From Talinum fruticosum (Eukaryota > Streptophyta > Magnoliopsida > Caryophyllales > Talinaceae): a stretch of DNA of 64,000 nucleotides. This document shows, in pieces, positions 48,447 to 59,775 of this stretch. The notes below the pieces were generated by a model, which worked only from the letters and a program-made list of their open reading frames with translations, ran no database searches and had not been told where the DNA came from. The translations under genes and the position numbers were made by a program. The DNA lies in contig JAITYX010000017.1 of the NCBI GenBank assembly GCA_021018815.1, positions 248,001 to 312,000 on the forward strand, in the 5' to 3' direction. Every line of letters begins with the position of its first letter. Within the stretch, counting starts at the first letter, position 1.

Positions 48447-51400
48447 ATGGCCGAATCTTCGGAAGTGCGTTTAGTTCGTTGCCCAAAATGCGAGAATCTG
48501 CTTCCTGAGCTCCCTGATTACTCCGTCTATCAGTGTGGTGGATGTGGTGCTGTTCTTCGAGGTATTTTGATTGTTTTTTTTTTCCCAAATGTATATTTTA
48601 TCTTTGGCTTGAAATGAGATTACCCATTTCCCAAAAGTGTTTGATTTCTTGATTAGGTAGCTTTTTGCATGATTTGAGACTGTTAAGTGGGGTTTATGTT
48701 CTCTCTCTCTCTCTCTCTTTTTCTTAATTAATTTATGTTTTATGCCTGAATCCGCAGCAAAAAAGGGTAATCCGGAAGCTGTTAATGGACTACAGAGGTC
48801 TCATGAGGAGAGAGTTGGGGATGTTTCTGAAACATCTGAGAATTTATTGGGTAAAACAGAAAACCTTGTTGGGAAAGGGACAGTTTCTGGGGTTGAGAAT
48901 ACAGCTGAGGGTAGGGTTAGTGATAGTGAAGGGAGCACTGAAACTGTTGCTCAAAAATTTGGGAATGATTCAAAGCTAGAAGTGGGTAAATGGGCTATTG
49001 AGGATGGGAATTCGAGTAAAAATGAACTGGGCAATGGGAATTTGGACTCAAAAGCTGATAACTTGGAAACCCACGTTGAGAATGCCAATGGGTCAGGGAG
49101 ATCCAGCCGGGTTTTTGAGCGTAATCTGAGTGATAGAGGGGAGGAAGAACGGTTTGGGAGGATTAGGAGGGGATTTTTGGAAGGGGCGAGGTATTCGAAT
49201 TTAAAGCTGGTTGGTGAAGGTACATCTAAGTATAATTTGGATTCTAACTATCGGAATGGAGCCAGTGGAGCTACTAGAGCTGACTATGTGAATCCTGACC
49301 GAGAGGAGTTGTTGAGGAAGTTGGATGAATTGAAGGAGCAACTGAGTAGAGTTCAGAATGTAGGTGAGAATTCCCGTGAGAAGGTTCCATTGGAGCATAG
49401 AGTACCCAATGTCGAACCTTATGGTGATAGTGATGACTATTTTCATGATCATCCATCAAGCTTTCAGCGAGTTTCGAGGCAATTTTCTGCACCGAATAAG
49501 CATACCGCTGGAGCACCTTACTTTGAACATTGTCGTGAGCCATATCCTATCATCAATAGGCCCGATATAGCTAGTCATAATTACCCCCATTCAATGCCAA
49601 GCTCAAATCATGTTCCGAGTTACGGAGATCCATTTGAACCTCAAATGTTCAGGAGACATCCACGAAGAATCCCAAGCCATCTTCACCATGTAAATCCTGA
49701 GCCAGAGCCTTTTGATCCACACCTGTACAATATGGCCCTCCACCAGATTTCTTGTTCATGCTATCAATGCTATGACCGGCAACCACATGTTACATCGCAA
49801 ATCCCACCAACCTTTGGCAATAGAAGATTTCCTCATGTTGCCAACAAGGATATACCATGCCATCATGAAGTTCATAGTGCTTTTGGTCCGCATGGGTATA
49901 ACTCTAGGATGTTCAATGCACCTATGGGTTCTTGTAAATCACAACCTCACTCAAGGTGGCCAGCTGAACTGAACCTTGAGATGGGTTCCTTTGCTCGTTC
50001 TCGTCCTCAGAGGGTGATTCTGGCTAATGGACGTCGCTGTTATCCTGTAGCTGGTGGGGCTCCATTTGTAACATGTCACAACTGTTTTGAGTTGCTAAAA
50101 TTGCCCAAAAAGTGTTCTGCAAAAAGGGTGAGTGGAAAGTGTCTTGTGGAGCCTGCTCTTCAGTAATTTCTTTTTCCATTGTCGATGAAAAACTTGTTGT
50201 CGACCCATCTGGAAAGCCTGAAGTTCTTAGCAGTTCCAATGAGGCAGGGCATGGCCATGTGAGGCGGGATAATGCAAGCTTTTGCTCTGAGGACTATGCT
50301 AACTCAGTCTATGATTTTCAAGCTATGGATAGAGAACTCATTTCCTCGTTAACTGGCCAGGGTGTGAGCTCTAGCAAGTCCGAAGAAATGCACAACCTTC
50401 AATCAGTTTCTGCTACTACTTCTGAGGATGAGCATTTTTCAGATGATTTGGTTGCTGGACAAGGAGTTACCTTTGTAGCTGAACTGCCTGAAAAAGCAGC
50501 TACTTCTCCTCCCAGTTCACCTCTTCAAGACCCTTTCGATTACAGTTCTAAATTCCGTGCTGTTAATAGATGCGGAAAGGGGAATTTAAGTAGCCGCTCC
50601 GATCAAGAGAGAGTGATTACAAACAAGAGCACCATGCGACAGAATTCTTTGAAGGAGTCACTGGCAACTGAGATGGACATATCACTTAAAGATTATGCAA
50701 ACAATGGTGTATTACAAGACTCAACAGATGTCTATAGAGAAGATGATCAACCAAAAACCAAGAAAGGGGTGGATGCATTCTTGGCAGGAATAATAAAGAA
50801 GAGCTTCCGAGACTTCTCTAAATCCAATCACACTGTGCAAAGCGGAAAGAGAAATGTTACAGTTAATGGACATCTCATCCCAGATAGATTGGTTAAGAAG
50901 GCAGAAAAGCTTGCGGGCCCAATACACCCTGGACAATACTGGTGAGTACTTTCGGTACAGCATTTACTTAACTCTAATTTTAAATGTTTAGGTTCAAGTT
51001 GGATTGATGGTTAGAGCTGGTAAAAATTGAAGAGATTATCAAACTGAAATTCTAGAAAGTCACTGAGTCCTGAGTTTGTTTAGTGATTGATACCGTTAGA
51101 CCATCAATAATCCTGTTCTCTCCTTTCCGATCTGCGTGTCAACTTCAGTTTAAAGTGTGTTTTCAATGCTTGAGTGTTTGTTTCTGGCCAATATTGCTAC
51201 ATTGTCAAATGATATCTGCCATCGACATCTGAGCTACTTCCTATCCCACCCCCTCCCCCAAAAAAGCGGCGTTTTGCTATGGGTGATGTCTGAGTTGCCT
51301 AATGGTGTTTGTATTATATGATTACATCTTGAGCATGAACATAAAGTCTCCCAATGAAAGCTGTTGGGTCTTCTGTAGCTGAGGTCTGGGCTTCGCACAT

Positions 51401-52537
51401 GTCTGACTTCATTCTTAAACATGAAGCTCTTTTTGGTCTACTGGACTTTGTTTTGAAAATTAATGCCCGTGAGGGAGTATTGAGGGTCAAATTTGCACAC
51501 CTATCTGGAAAAGCTTTTCTTTTCCCTTTTTCCCCACTCAATTATATGGGAATTTTAATCACACAAGACATTTGCTTCCTGTTGCACAGTGCTGAACACT
51601 GATATCATAGTACTATGCACAATAACTTTGCGTTGAAGTTTAGCCCTTTTTTGTTTTGATGTAGTTCATTGAACTAATTAACTTAAGCTTGAAATATAGG
51701 CTTAAATGAAGTTTCCTTTTGCACTTACAAAACAGGTTTGACTACCGTGAGTTGTTTTTAATTTGGTGTTTATATTTTTATTTTATCAGGTATGACTACC
51801 GAGCTGGGTTCTGGGGTGTGTTGGGTGGCCCTTGTCTTGGCATTGTTCCAGTAAGTTCTAGAAACTCTGGCTCTTTGTCTATCAACATTGTTAGTTTTTG
51901 ATTTGAAGTATCCTAAAAGCTTCTGAAATTGTGCAGCCGTGCATTGAAGAGTTCAATTATCCGATGCCAGACAAGTGTGCTGGTGGAAACACTGATGTTT
52001 TTGTGAATGGAAGAGAACTTCACCACAAAGATTTGGATTTGCTTGTCACTAGAGGACTTCCAGCTGCCCGGAATAGATCCTACATCATTGAAATGTCTGG
52101 AAGAGTCGTAGATGAAGACTCCGGTCTAGAGCTTGACTGCCTTGGCAAACTTGCCCCTACGTAAGTTCTATCCTTACTAATTGACTCCCTCCACCCCCCA
52201 CGGCCCAAAAAAAAAAAAAGAGAAGGAACAAACTGCACGCATCCACGAAATGGTGCTGAATATTTAAAGAACAAACCGAAAATTACTGTTTGGGTATATG
52301 ATTATTGGCAACTGTATATACTCCAAGGCACACTCGAGGTTTTCTCAGTTATAGTTGCCTGTAAACTATTATTCATTAAACGAAAATCTTCCAATCACAA
52401 CCACTGCTTTATCTGTAATCCAAGTATACTACCCTTGATCATCATCAATTTGGCATAATGAGCGTATTTGGTTTTTGCTCAGGGTTGAAAAGGTCAAGCA
52501 TGGTTTCGGGATGAGGGTCCCGAAAGCAGCTGCTTAG
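48447..52537 (+). CDS. EDR4-like zinc-ribbon protein (DUF3133), with a one-base frameshift
   Basis: EDR4 (ENHANCED DISEASE RESISTANCE 4) relatives are plant proteins acting in immunity and vesicle traffic; the DUF3133 member matching best is At4g01090. Exons 48447-48561, 48758-50941, 51790-51850, 51937-52160 and 52483-52537 all have GT-AG borders. The N-terminus has a zinc ribbon (RCPKCENLLPELPDYSVYQC, then GGCGAVLR). A long Asn/Ser/Glu-rich and then His/Pro-rich middle follows. The DUF3133 ribbon is split by a shift: TCHNCFELLKLPKK before, VFCKKGEWKVSCGACSS after. The conserved tail is PGQYWYDYRAGFWGVLGGPC to KVKHGFGMRVPKAAA. The A5 run at 50107-50111 would have to be A6 to restore the frame; as written, translation stops at 50166 after 507 residues and loses the second half of the ribbon and the tail. 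With one base added the coding length is 2640 nt, exactly in frame, for 879 residues. Error or recent mutation are both possible. Confidence 0.88.
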
Positions 52538-55086
52538 AAACACAGCGGAATCTTGTCAGGAATAAGCTGGCTGATTAAAGAAATTATGAATCCGCAGTGG
52601 AACTGTAAGGTTTCTGAAAGCATGATTGTGTAGCCTAACCAGGTTTGGATGATATAAATTTTGATGAGTCTGAGCATTCTAGTCTAGTATAAAAAAAGTT
52701 TTCTTGGTTATGTTGGGATTTGTTTGGCAGAATATAGTTTGTGTAGAGGGCGAAACAGGTCGCCCGTTCTGATCATTGATTTATGTATGTAGTAAATGTC
52801 AATTCAGTTGAGCAAATTTCAAGGGAGTTGTATATTATGAAAATCCTTAGGCTTTTTCTTGGCATTTGTTTGAGTGATATATTTCTCTGAAATGCAAATT
52901 TGCGGGTATTTGCCAGTATAATTCATAAATTATTTGAAGTTGTTATCAAAGAGCCGAGTTCAAATTCTGCTCACCTGGGCTTCTACAGCTGTTGTGGATA
53001 CCGAGGTTATGGCAGTAGCCTATGTGAGCTGCTCTGGGTTGCGCCGAGTTGGGTCTCCCTTGAGCAAATGAGATTGTGGGTTGGGCTGGGTTAATTTGAA
53101 CTAGGTAATCTCAGCAGTCTGGTTAAGATGATCCACTTAATTCTTTTTATTTTTTCGGGTTCCTTCCATTTCATTGAAGTCAAGCTACTCGTAAAATTCC
53201 CTCATTGGAATTTTCTTTTTCTGTTCACAAGACTCCAACACGAGACCTTGCTATAGATGATACCCTCATTCAACTATAACAAAACACGATTTGTATAACA
53301 TAGATGTACAAATCGGCTTTGATTCCAGAGATTTTGTATTTTGAATTATTTTTTGTTTATTTTTTAAACATCAATGTGTAAGACGCCTTGTTAGTTAAGT
53401 AAGGTCTTATTATAGCATGATAATTGAGGTCTATTTGATCTACTGTCAGGGAAAAAAAAAAAAGATAATTTTTGCTTTCCAACTCAACGGGCATTCATTT
53501 GAACTTTTACAAAGGAATATAATATTTAATTTCTTTGCTAAAATGGGGAATCAAATCTTACTTTAATTATATTTATTGTATTTCCTTATCTACTTCTGAA
53601 AAAGCTACTATCTCCTTATAAATTATTTTATAAGTTGATCTTCAAAGACAAAAAAAAAAAAAAAAAAAAACTCCCATATGAAGCGTAAAGCTTGCCCGGT
53701 TCCTAATCATCCTTGTTTACGTTATTCAAATTATCATTATCAATTACATATTATATATGATAACTTAGATTTATAAACTCAAATTCATATTATAATCGGT
53801 AGGGAGGGGAGAAATCAAGTCAAACTTAAAACTTGTTTAGCTAACAAAGAAATCCTACTTTCGTCACTAGAGATAGGAATCTTGCATAAAATAGACCTCC
53901 TGACGTGCATGCCAAATATTCTAAAATAATTTTTTTGGGATGAAACATCCTAAAATAATTATTAATGTTGAAAACATCTACTCTATGATTTGGATAATTT
54001 TTTCATATATTCCTTCAATGAATTTTAAATTCATATATAAGATTTTTCTTTCCCCCTCATTTATTTTCCCACAATCTGATTATGCTTGAAATTGAATTTA
54101 ATATAATTTATCCAACTTGAAATAAATAAATAAATTTTGAATATATAAATTATTTGTGTTAACATGGTGTAATACTTTACATGACTGAATTTATATTTTC
54201 AAATCATCGTAATTTTTATACAGGGCAAATAAAATATTACACTCAACCATACCCCTTCCTTTACGTAGGAGGCTTTAACAAAATATTAGAAATTATTGAA
54301 TATTTTTTCTTTTCTTTTTTTAGGGGGAGGGGGAATTTCAAGGATTAATCTAGTGTTTAGATTTGAAAGTGGATGTAATCGCTTTCGGTCATGAACATTT
54401 GAGGTAAAAATGCTCCTCAATAAGTGTATTATTTGACATTTAATCTTGTGTTCTTTTGCTATAAGGATGAGACCGTTATCACACCAACTAATATTTTGTT
54501 AATTCAATCTAGTACTAAATGCATCCGGATATACAAAGTGAGGTACAATGCATTGGGGGAGAGGGAATTGAACTTGAGATCTAATTTACCCGGAACTTTA
54601 ATCTTAACCACTAGATCAAAATCAGATTAATTTTAATTTTTAATTTCTATTTATCAAGTTGTTTTCAAATACCTTATGGCATATGACAACAAAAGTGTCA
54701 CCCCTAGAAAAATTAGTGATCCCCCATATGGCAAACCAAACATAATTGTGTAAGATAGCAAGTCCACCCACCCACCCACCACCTACATAGAATAACTCAT
54801 CTTCCCCTACCCCCTCCCTCCTACACTACACATCCCAACAAAACAAACATCTCTTATTTACTTCTTCATTCACTTACATTCACTCCTCCCCATAATTTTT
54901 TTCTTTAATTTTTTTATAAAAAAATCATTTAAAAATTTGAGAAAAATACTACTATTATTAAACCCATCTTCACATCTTTAAATATTCCTTGTAATCTTTC
55001 CCCTTTCAATAATCTAAACTACATTTCAGTATCCCACATGCTTTAAGTACCCTAAGAACAAACAGGAAGAAGAGGAAGAGGGAGAG
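52538..55086. other. Intergenic; EDR4-like 3' end and TBL promoter
   Basis: The first 300 bases are the 3' untranslated region of the EDR4-like gene. The middle is AT-rich without a supported gene. The 300 bases before 55087 are C-rich and AT-mixed (CCACCCACCCACC at 54766, then CT-rich sequence) and probably hold the TBL promoter and leader. Confidence 0.45.
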
Positions 55087-57890
55087 ATGAGGGGTGATTC
55101 AATTTCAAGCCCATTGAAGCCCTTCTCTCTCTACAAACACAACCCTTTATTTGTAAAGCTTGTGATTCTGTCTCTTTTGCTGGGTCTTTCTTATCGCCTT
55201 CTCTCTTCCCGTTCCTTTGATTATAATTCATCCCCTGTTCTGGACTCTCAGTCAGCTCCCACCATTAATTCCCAAGAAACTGACCTCCCTGACAAAGGTA
55301 TGATTTCTCACTCTTTCTGGGTTCATCTCTTTCTCTAATCTACTGTTCTATATTCTTTCCTACTCTGTCTCTCTATATTGCACAACTGAATCAAGTTCAG
55401 ATTTTTCTGTCAAATTTTAGTTCAAACTTGAAAAATATAAACCACCCATTATGATTAAACTATGCATTGATGTTGGGCTTCATCTGGATTTTTATTTGTA
55501 GAAACTTTCTCTGGCCACTCAACCCAAGTCTCTGAGGAAGCAAAACCAAAATGCGACTTGTTCAAAGGGGAATGGGTTCCAAACCCATCCGGCCCGGTTT
55601 ACAGCAACAACAGCTGTAATTTCATTGAAGATCATCAGAATTGTATGAAAAATGGGCGACCCGATTCGGGATACCTCTATTGGAGGTGGAGTCCAAGGGA
55701 TTGTGAGTTGGCCAAGTTTAATCCCGAGAGGTTTCTTGATTTGATGAGAAACAAAAAGTGGGCATTCATTGGGGACTCCATTTCTCGCAACCATGTTCAG
55801 TCCTTGATTTGTACTCTCTCACAGGTATGTAATGTAATGAATTATGAATCCGTTGGTATGTAATAAATGTCTACAAACCATTTTGGGTATATGCCCCCAT
55901 GTACCATCTTGCACATTGAGGGTCTTTTGGTAGACCCGTGAAACTTATTTGTATCCAATTACCTGAAGTCGGCCTCAAGTTAGTCCTCAACTAAAACAAT
56001 TTGAATTTAACTCAAAATATACCTTGTGCGTATTGATAGTATTTCCTTAATGAGCTGTAGACCCGAAATGATCAACGTTGCACCCATGTAGAACCAAACA
56101 TTGAATTAACCCATTCTAAATGAACTCGACTTTAAACCAAACTGAATAACTTTTATGATTGGTTTTTATATTTTGCTACGAATGTATGCCGGAATCTTTA
56201 ATGCAACCCCGGTTGAGAGAGGGGCCAGGCAGGAATGGCCTAATTTGTTATGCCATACATGTATTTATTACTAATTCTCTAGATATATTAAAGCTGTAGG
56301 GACAATTATTTACGTAACCAGAAAAGGAAAGCAATTAATTTAGTGGTTAAGAACTTGAGATCAATGTATAGTTCTTTTGCATTATGATTGGCAAATAACA
56401 ACTCAGTCACTCATTTTGTGTGAAGCAGAGAGAGAGAGAGAGAGAGAGAGATCTGGAGTGGGTATTATCAGTAACTTTCTCTTGACTTAGTATGCAAGGC
56501 AGGGACCCTCCTTATCACTGAAGGCTCATGATCTGTGCTATTGTAATGCATATAGAGAAGCTTGATCTTCTGTTGTCCCATCTTTCTTTTTAATTAGTGG
56601 GTCATGTGAAAAGAAAATCTCCTCTTTTGCCTTTTGTGGGTGCCAGCTGCTATGGGTTGGTTCTGAAAGCTATGTTTTAAGGTTACATACACTCTGGTCT
56701 CCAAACCAGTACAACTATTGGATGGCCATATACTTCTTAGTTACTGATATACAGTTCAATGACTCGAATTCACTAAGTTATTGCTGATGAGTATTGATCG
56801 ATATTGATGAGTATTGAACAGGACTCATGAGTACTCATATTGCTGAATACTAGAAAATTATAACTAGCAAATGTAACTAAGGTGCTGATCGGTTCTGATG
56901 AGTGTTCATAATAAGCATTTATAATAAGTTAAAAAAGATAGACCCGAAATGGTCACTGTGGGATCATATATGTGTCTTTACATTTAGTAAGGTATTTAGA
57001 GGTAAAGCCTCCATAATGAGTAGTTGATATATTCCTGAAACAAGAATTGGACCCTTATGACCACATTTACCTTTATTAACATACATTGCAACCTAATTGT
57101 AGCCTCATTTTGCAGGTTGAGCCAGCCAAGGAAATTTACCATGACGAGCAATTCAAATCAAAGACATGGCTTTTTCCCTCTTATAATTTCACAGTCGACG
57201 TAATTTGGTCCCCTTTCCTCCTCAAAGCCAACGTATTCGAAGACAACAACGGGTTTTCAACAGCTGAAACTGAGCTCCACCTGGACAAGCTTGACGATAA
57301 ATGGACAAGTCAATTCAAGGAATTTGACTATGCGATGATAGCAGGGGGAAATGGTTTCTGAAGACTGCTATATACTACGAAAACAACACAATCCAAGGCT
57401 GCCATTACTGCCCCAAGAGGAACTTGACCGAGCTTGGGTTTGACCACGCATATCGGAAGGTAGTAAAGCTAATTTTCGACTTTGTAACCAGCTCGAGTCA
57501 CAAAGCCATGGTGTTCTTTAGGACCGTAACTCCCGATCACTTTGAGGGCGGGGAATGGTTCAGTGGGGGACTTGCAATAGAAAAGTGCCATTCAAGGAGG
57601 CTGAATGGAACATATCATCAGTTGACAGCATAATGCATGAGATTGAGTTGCAGGAGTTTGACAAGGTGGTTAACAGGACTGGGTCAGAAAACGGACTGGT
57701 CCTGAAGCTGCTGGACACGACTGGGCTCTCGCTATCCAGGCCTGATGGGCACCTGGGCCCATACCGGCAGTTCCAACCTTTTGCAAAGGATAAGAATGCC
57801 AAGGTTCAGAATGATTGCTTGCACTGGTGCTTGCCGGGCCCGATTGACTCCTGGAACGATTTGGTGATGGAGATGCTGATCAATAGTTGA
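55087..57890 (+). CDS. TBL26: TRICHOME BIREFRINGENCE-LIKE O-acetyltransferase, TBL26-like, two frameshifts
   Basis: TBL proteins are Golgi membrane enzymes that O-acetylate wall polysaccharides such as xylan. Exons are 55087-55297, 55502-55824 and 57116-57890, with GT-AG borders. Residues about 18-40 (HNPLFVKLVILSLLLGLSYR) form a single N-terminal membrane anchor. The TBL domain starts CDLFKGEWVPNPSGPVYSNN. The catalytic GDS motif is FIGDSISRNHVQSL near residue 161, and the DxxH motif is DCLHWCLPG near 411. Two one-base losses break exon 3: one within 57344-57351 (AGG then KWFLKTAIYYENN in the next frame) and one in the G5 run 57565-57569 (EWFSGG then TCNRKVPFKEAEW). With both restored, the total is 1311 nt and 436 residues, the family length. 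As written the frame ends at TGA 57358-57360, just upstream of the second half of the domain. It matches Arabidopsis TBL26 (At4g01080) best from memory; TBL25 is the alternative. Confidence 0.88.
56427..56450. repeat. (AG)n microsatellite in TBL intron 2
   Basis: Twelve AG units in the 1.3-kb second intron of the TBL gene. The same intron holds, at 56785-56830, several GATGAGTATTGA-like words of unknown family. Confidence 0.9.
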
Positions 57891-58428
57891 TAAGATTGGG
57901 GGAAGGAAGCTTCATGAAATTCTTGGATTGAAAATTTCTCTATTTGTACATTTTTTTATGATGATGGCATTCTTTGCTCCGCCAATTGTAATATAGAGGG
58001 TATAAATATAACAGAGCTTCAAGGAAATTTGGTGAGCGGAAATTTTACATCCAACATGTTCTATTCTCATGTAGACCCGACAAAACTGATCCGTACTCAA
58101 TTACCAACCGACACCCCGAAACAAATCAGAAATAGGACAACCTGACCTTCCTTGGACTGATACTCAAACCAATCAATGGCAGGTTTGGACATGATTCCCT
58201 GCCCGTTGACATCTATGATAGATGTTACTAGTGTGACTAGTTCTACTAATTACTTGCGAAAAACCACACACACACACACACATATGAACCTCAAAATGAT
58301 GTCCATAACCATGCATGAAACATTATTTGACTACAATGCTACAGCTTCCTGGTGAAAGCCAAACAGTCGATGGTTACATGGTAAAATAAAATTTCACTTA
58401 TGTTCACAGTCAGTTGCCTGACGGATTT
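57891..58428. other. Convergent 3' flanks
   Basis: Holds the TBL 3' untranslated region (plus strand) and that of the 50-residue protein gene (minus strand). A CA microsatellite lies near 58264-58281. No gene is supported. Confidence 0.45.
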
Positions 58429-59102
58429 CTACTTGGCTGAAGATGCATCCGGCTTCTTTGGTTCCGGTTTGCGAAATGGGTCCTGCATCATAATGCACAA
58501 AAGGCAGAAGCAAAGGCAAAAGTTGCTGTGATTTCAGAGGTACAAACAGAAAGTCAGGAAATTTACACAGGTATAACATTAGCTGACCAACCAAATTCAT
58601 CCAAAATGTTGAGTTCAATAAGCTTGGCCAACTCCCCCCCAAACCCAAAAAAAGAAAAACAGAGAGGGAGAGAAGAAGAAAGGACACCCACATATCCATT
58701 ACTTTCACTGAGAATATCCTGATATTGAAGCAAACATGTATGTAATTCAATTTAGGATTAATTAGAACAAAGATCATATGAAATTTCAAGCTGATAGTGG
58801 AATCCACCCCTCAGAAAAAAAAGGCAAATTCAGGATAAAACGCGGAATTTTAAATACCAAATGAAATTGTTTAATCTCATAAGCTAACAAAGAATGGGGT
58901 AGAATAAGATTGAAGGGGGAAAATGAAAGTGAAGCTGATAGTTGGACCGACGGGTTCTGCAAGGGGCAGGGAGGGGGAGGAACAGATAGAAAGTGAGACT
59001 AACCTCGCGGACAAAGAGGAGATTGCCGACGACAATGGCACTGATGATTCCCCCGGTGATGACCATTGTGCTAGTTAGCAGACTCCATTTTCTGTATATC
59101 AT
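58429..59102 (-). CDS. Single-pass membrane microprotein, 50 aa
   Basis: Two minus-strand exons, 59004-59102 and 58429-58482, are joined by a GT-AG intron (CGCGAG|GTTAGT and GATGCAG|GACCCA) in phase 0. The product is 50 residues. It starts MIYRKWSLLTSTMVITGGII, continues SAIVVGNLLFVREDPFRKP and ends EPKKPDASSAK. A basic N-terminus (Arg4, Lys5) precedes one hydrophobic helix of about 22 residues (9-31), and the tail is charged and proline-rich. This suggests a small N-in membrane protein, perhaps of mitochondria or the endoplasmic reticulum. The clean intron and open spliced frame are the main support that it is real. I believe conserved plant proteins of this shape exist but cannot assign a named family. 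Confidence 0.75.
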
Positions 59103-59775
59103 CCTCCCTCTCTCTCTCTCTCGATATTGCTTACGTGAGAGTTCTGGGTTTTTCTGGATCAAGAATTTTCTTTGTTCATGTATTCCATGCTAAGACGTGA
59201 TTTATGAGTAATCGGGCCTTGCTGTTATGTCCAAGTAAAGTTGGGCTTCTGTCATTCTCTGAGGCCCTTTCGTAACCTTTATTTATTTATTTTTTTTGAG
59301 AGGGGTTTAACTAGGAAAATACTCATGTATAACAAGGACACCCTTAAATTTAGACATATCAATTTGGACTGGTGGGTAAAATTCTGATCGTTTATATTTT
59401 GAATCGGATTATCGAGTTGAGTAAATTTTTGCGGGTACTTAAATTCCATTGATAACATAGATATCTATGAGGAGATTTTCTTATAGCAAAAAGTCGCATT
59501 CGAAGCATCGCAACCCATTGAAGAGGCGTTTCGAATCGCATAATTTACACGGAATCCATACTATATATATTAACGATCATAACCTTATCTCTCATTCATT
59601 TGCTCATAAATTGAAACCTAATGCTAAATTGGCGCCCTATTCCTTTCCATGCCTCATAAGTCACCGGACAACCACCCAACTTGCACTATTTATAGTCTCC
59701 CAACTTTCAAATATCTCCCAATATCACCAAATTGGTTAATTTCTTCAAGGAAACCATTTTCATCTTGCCATAACC
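59103..59775. other. Promoter region shared by divergent genes
   Basis: About 670 bases separate the minus-strand 50-residue protein gene from the plus-strand UGT72B gene. A TCTCTCTCTCTC tract at 59106-59122 is the likely leader of the former. The UGT TATA box is at 59687. No coding sequence is supported. Confidence 0.45.
59687..59694 (+). promoter_or_regulatory. TATA box of the first UGT72B gene
   Basis: TATTTATA in CACTATTTATAGTCTCC, 82 bases upstream of the ATG at 59776. Confidence 0.55.
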
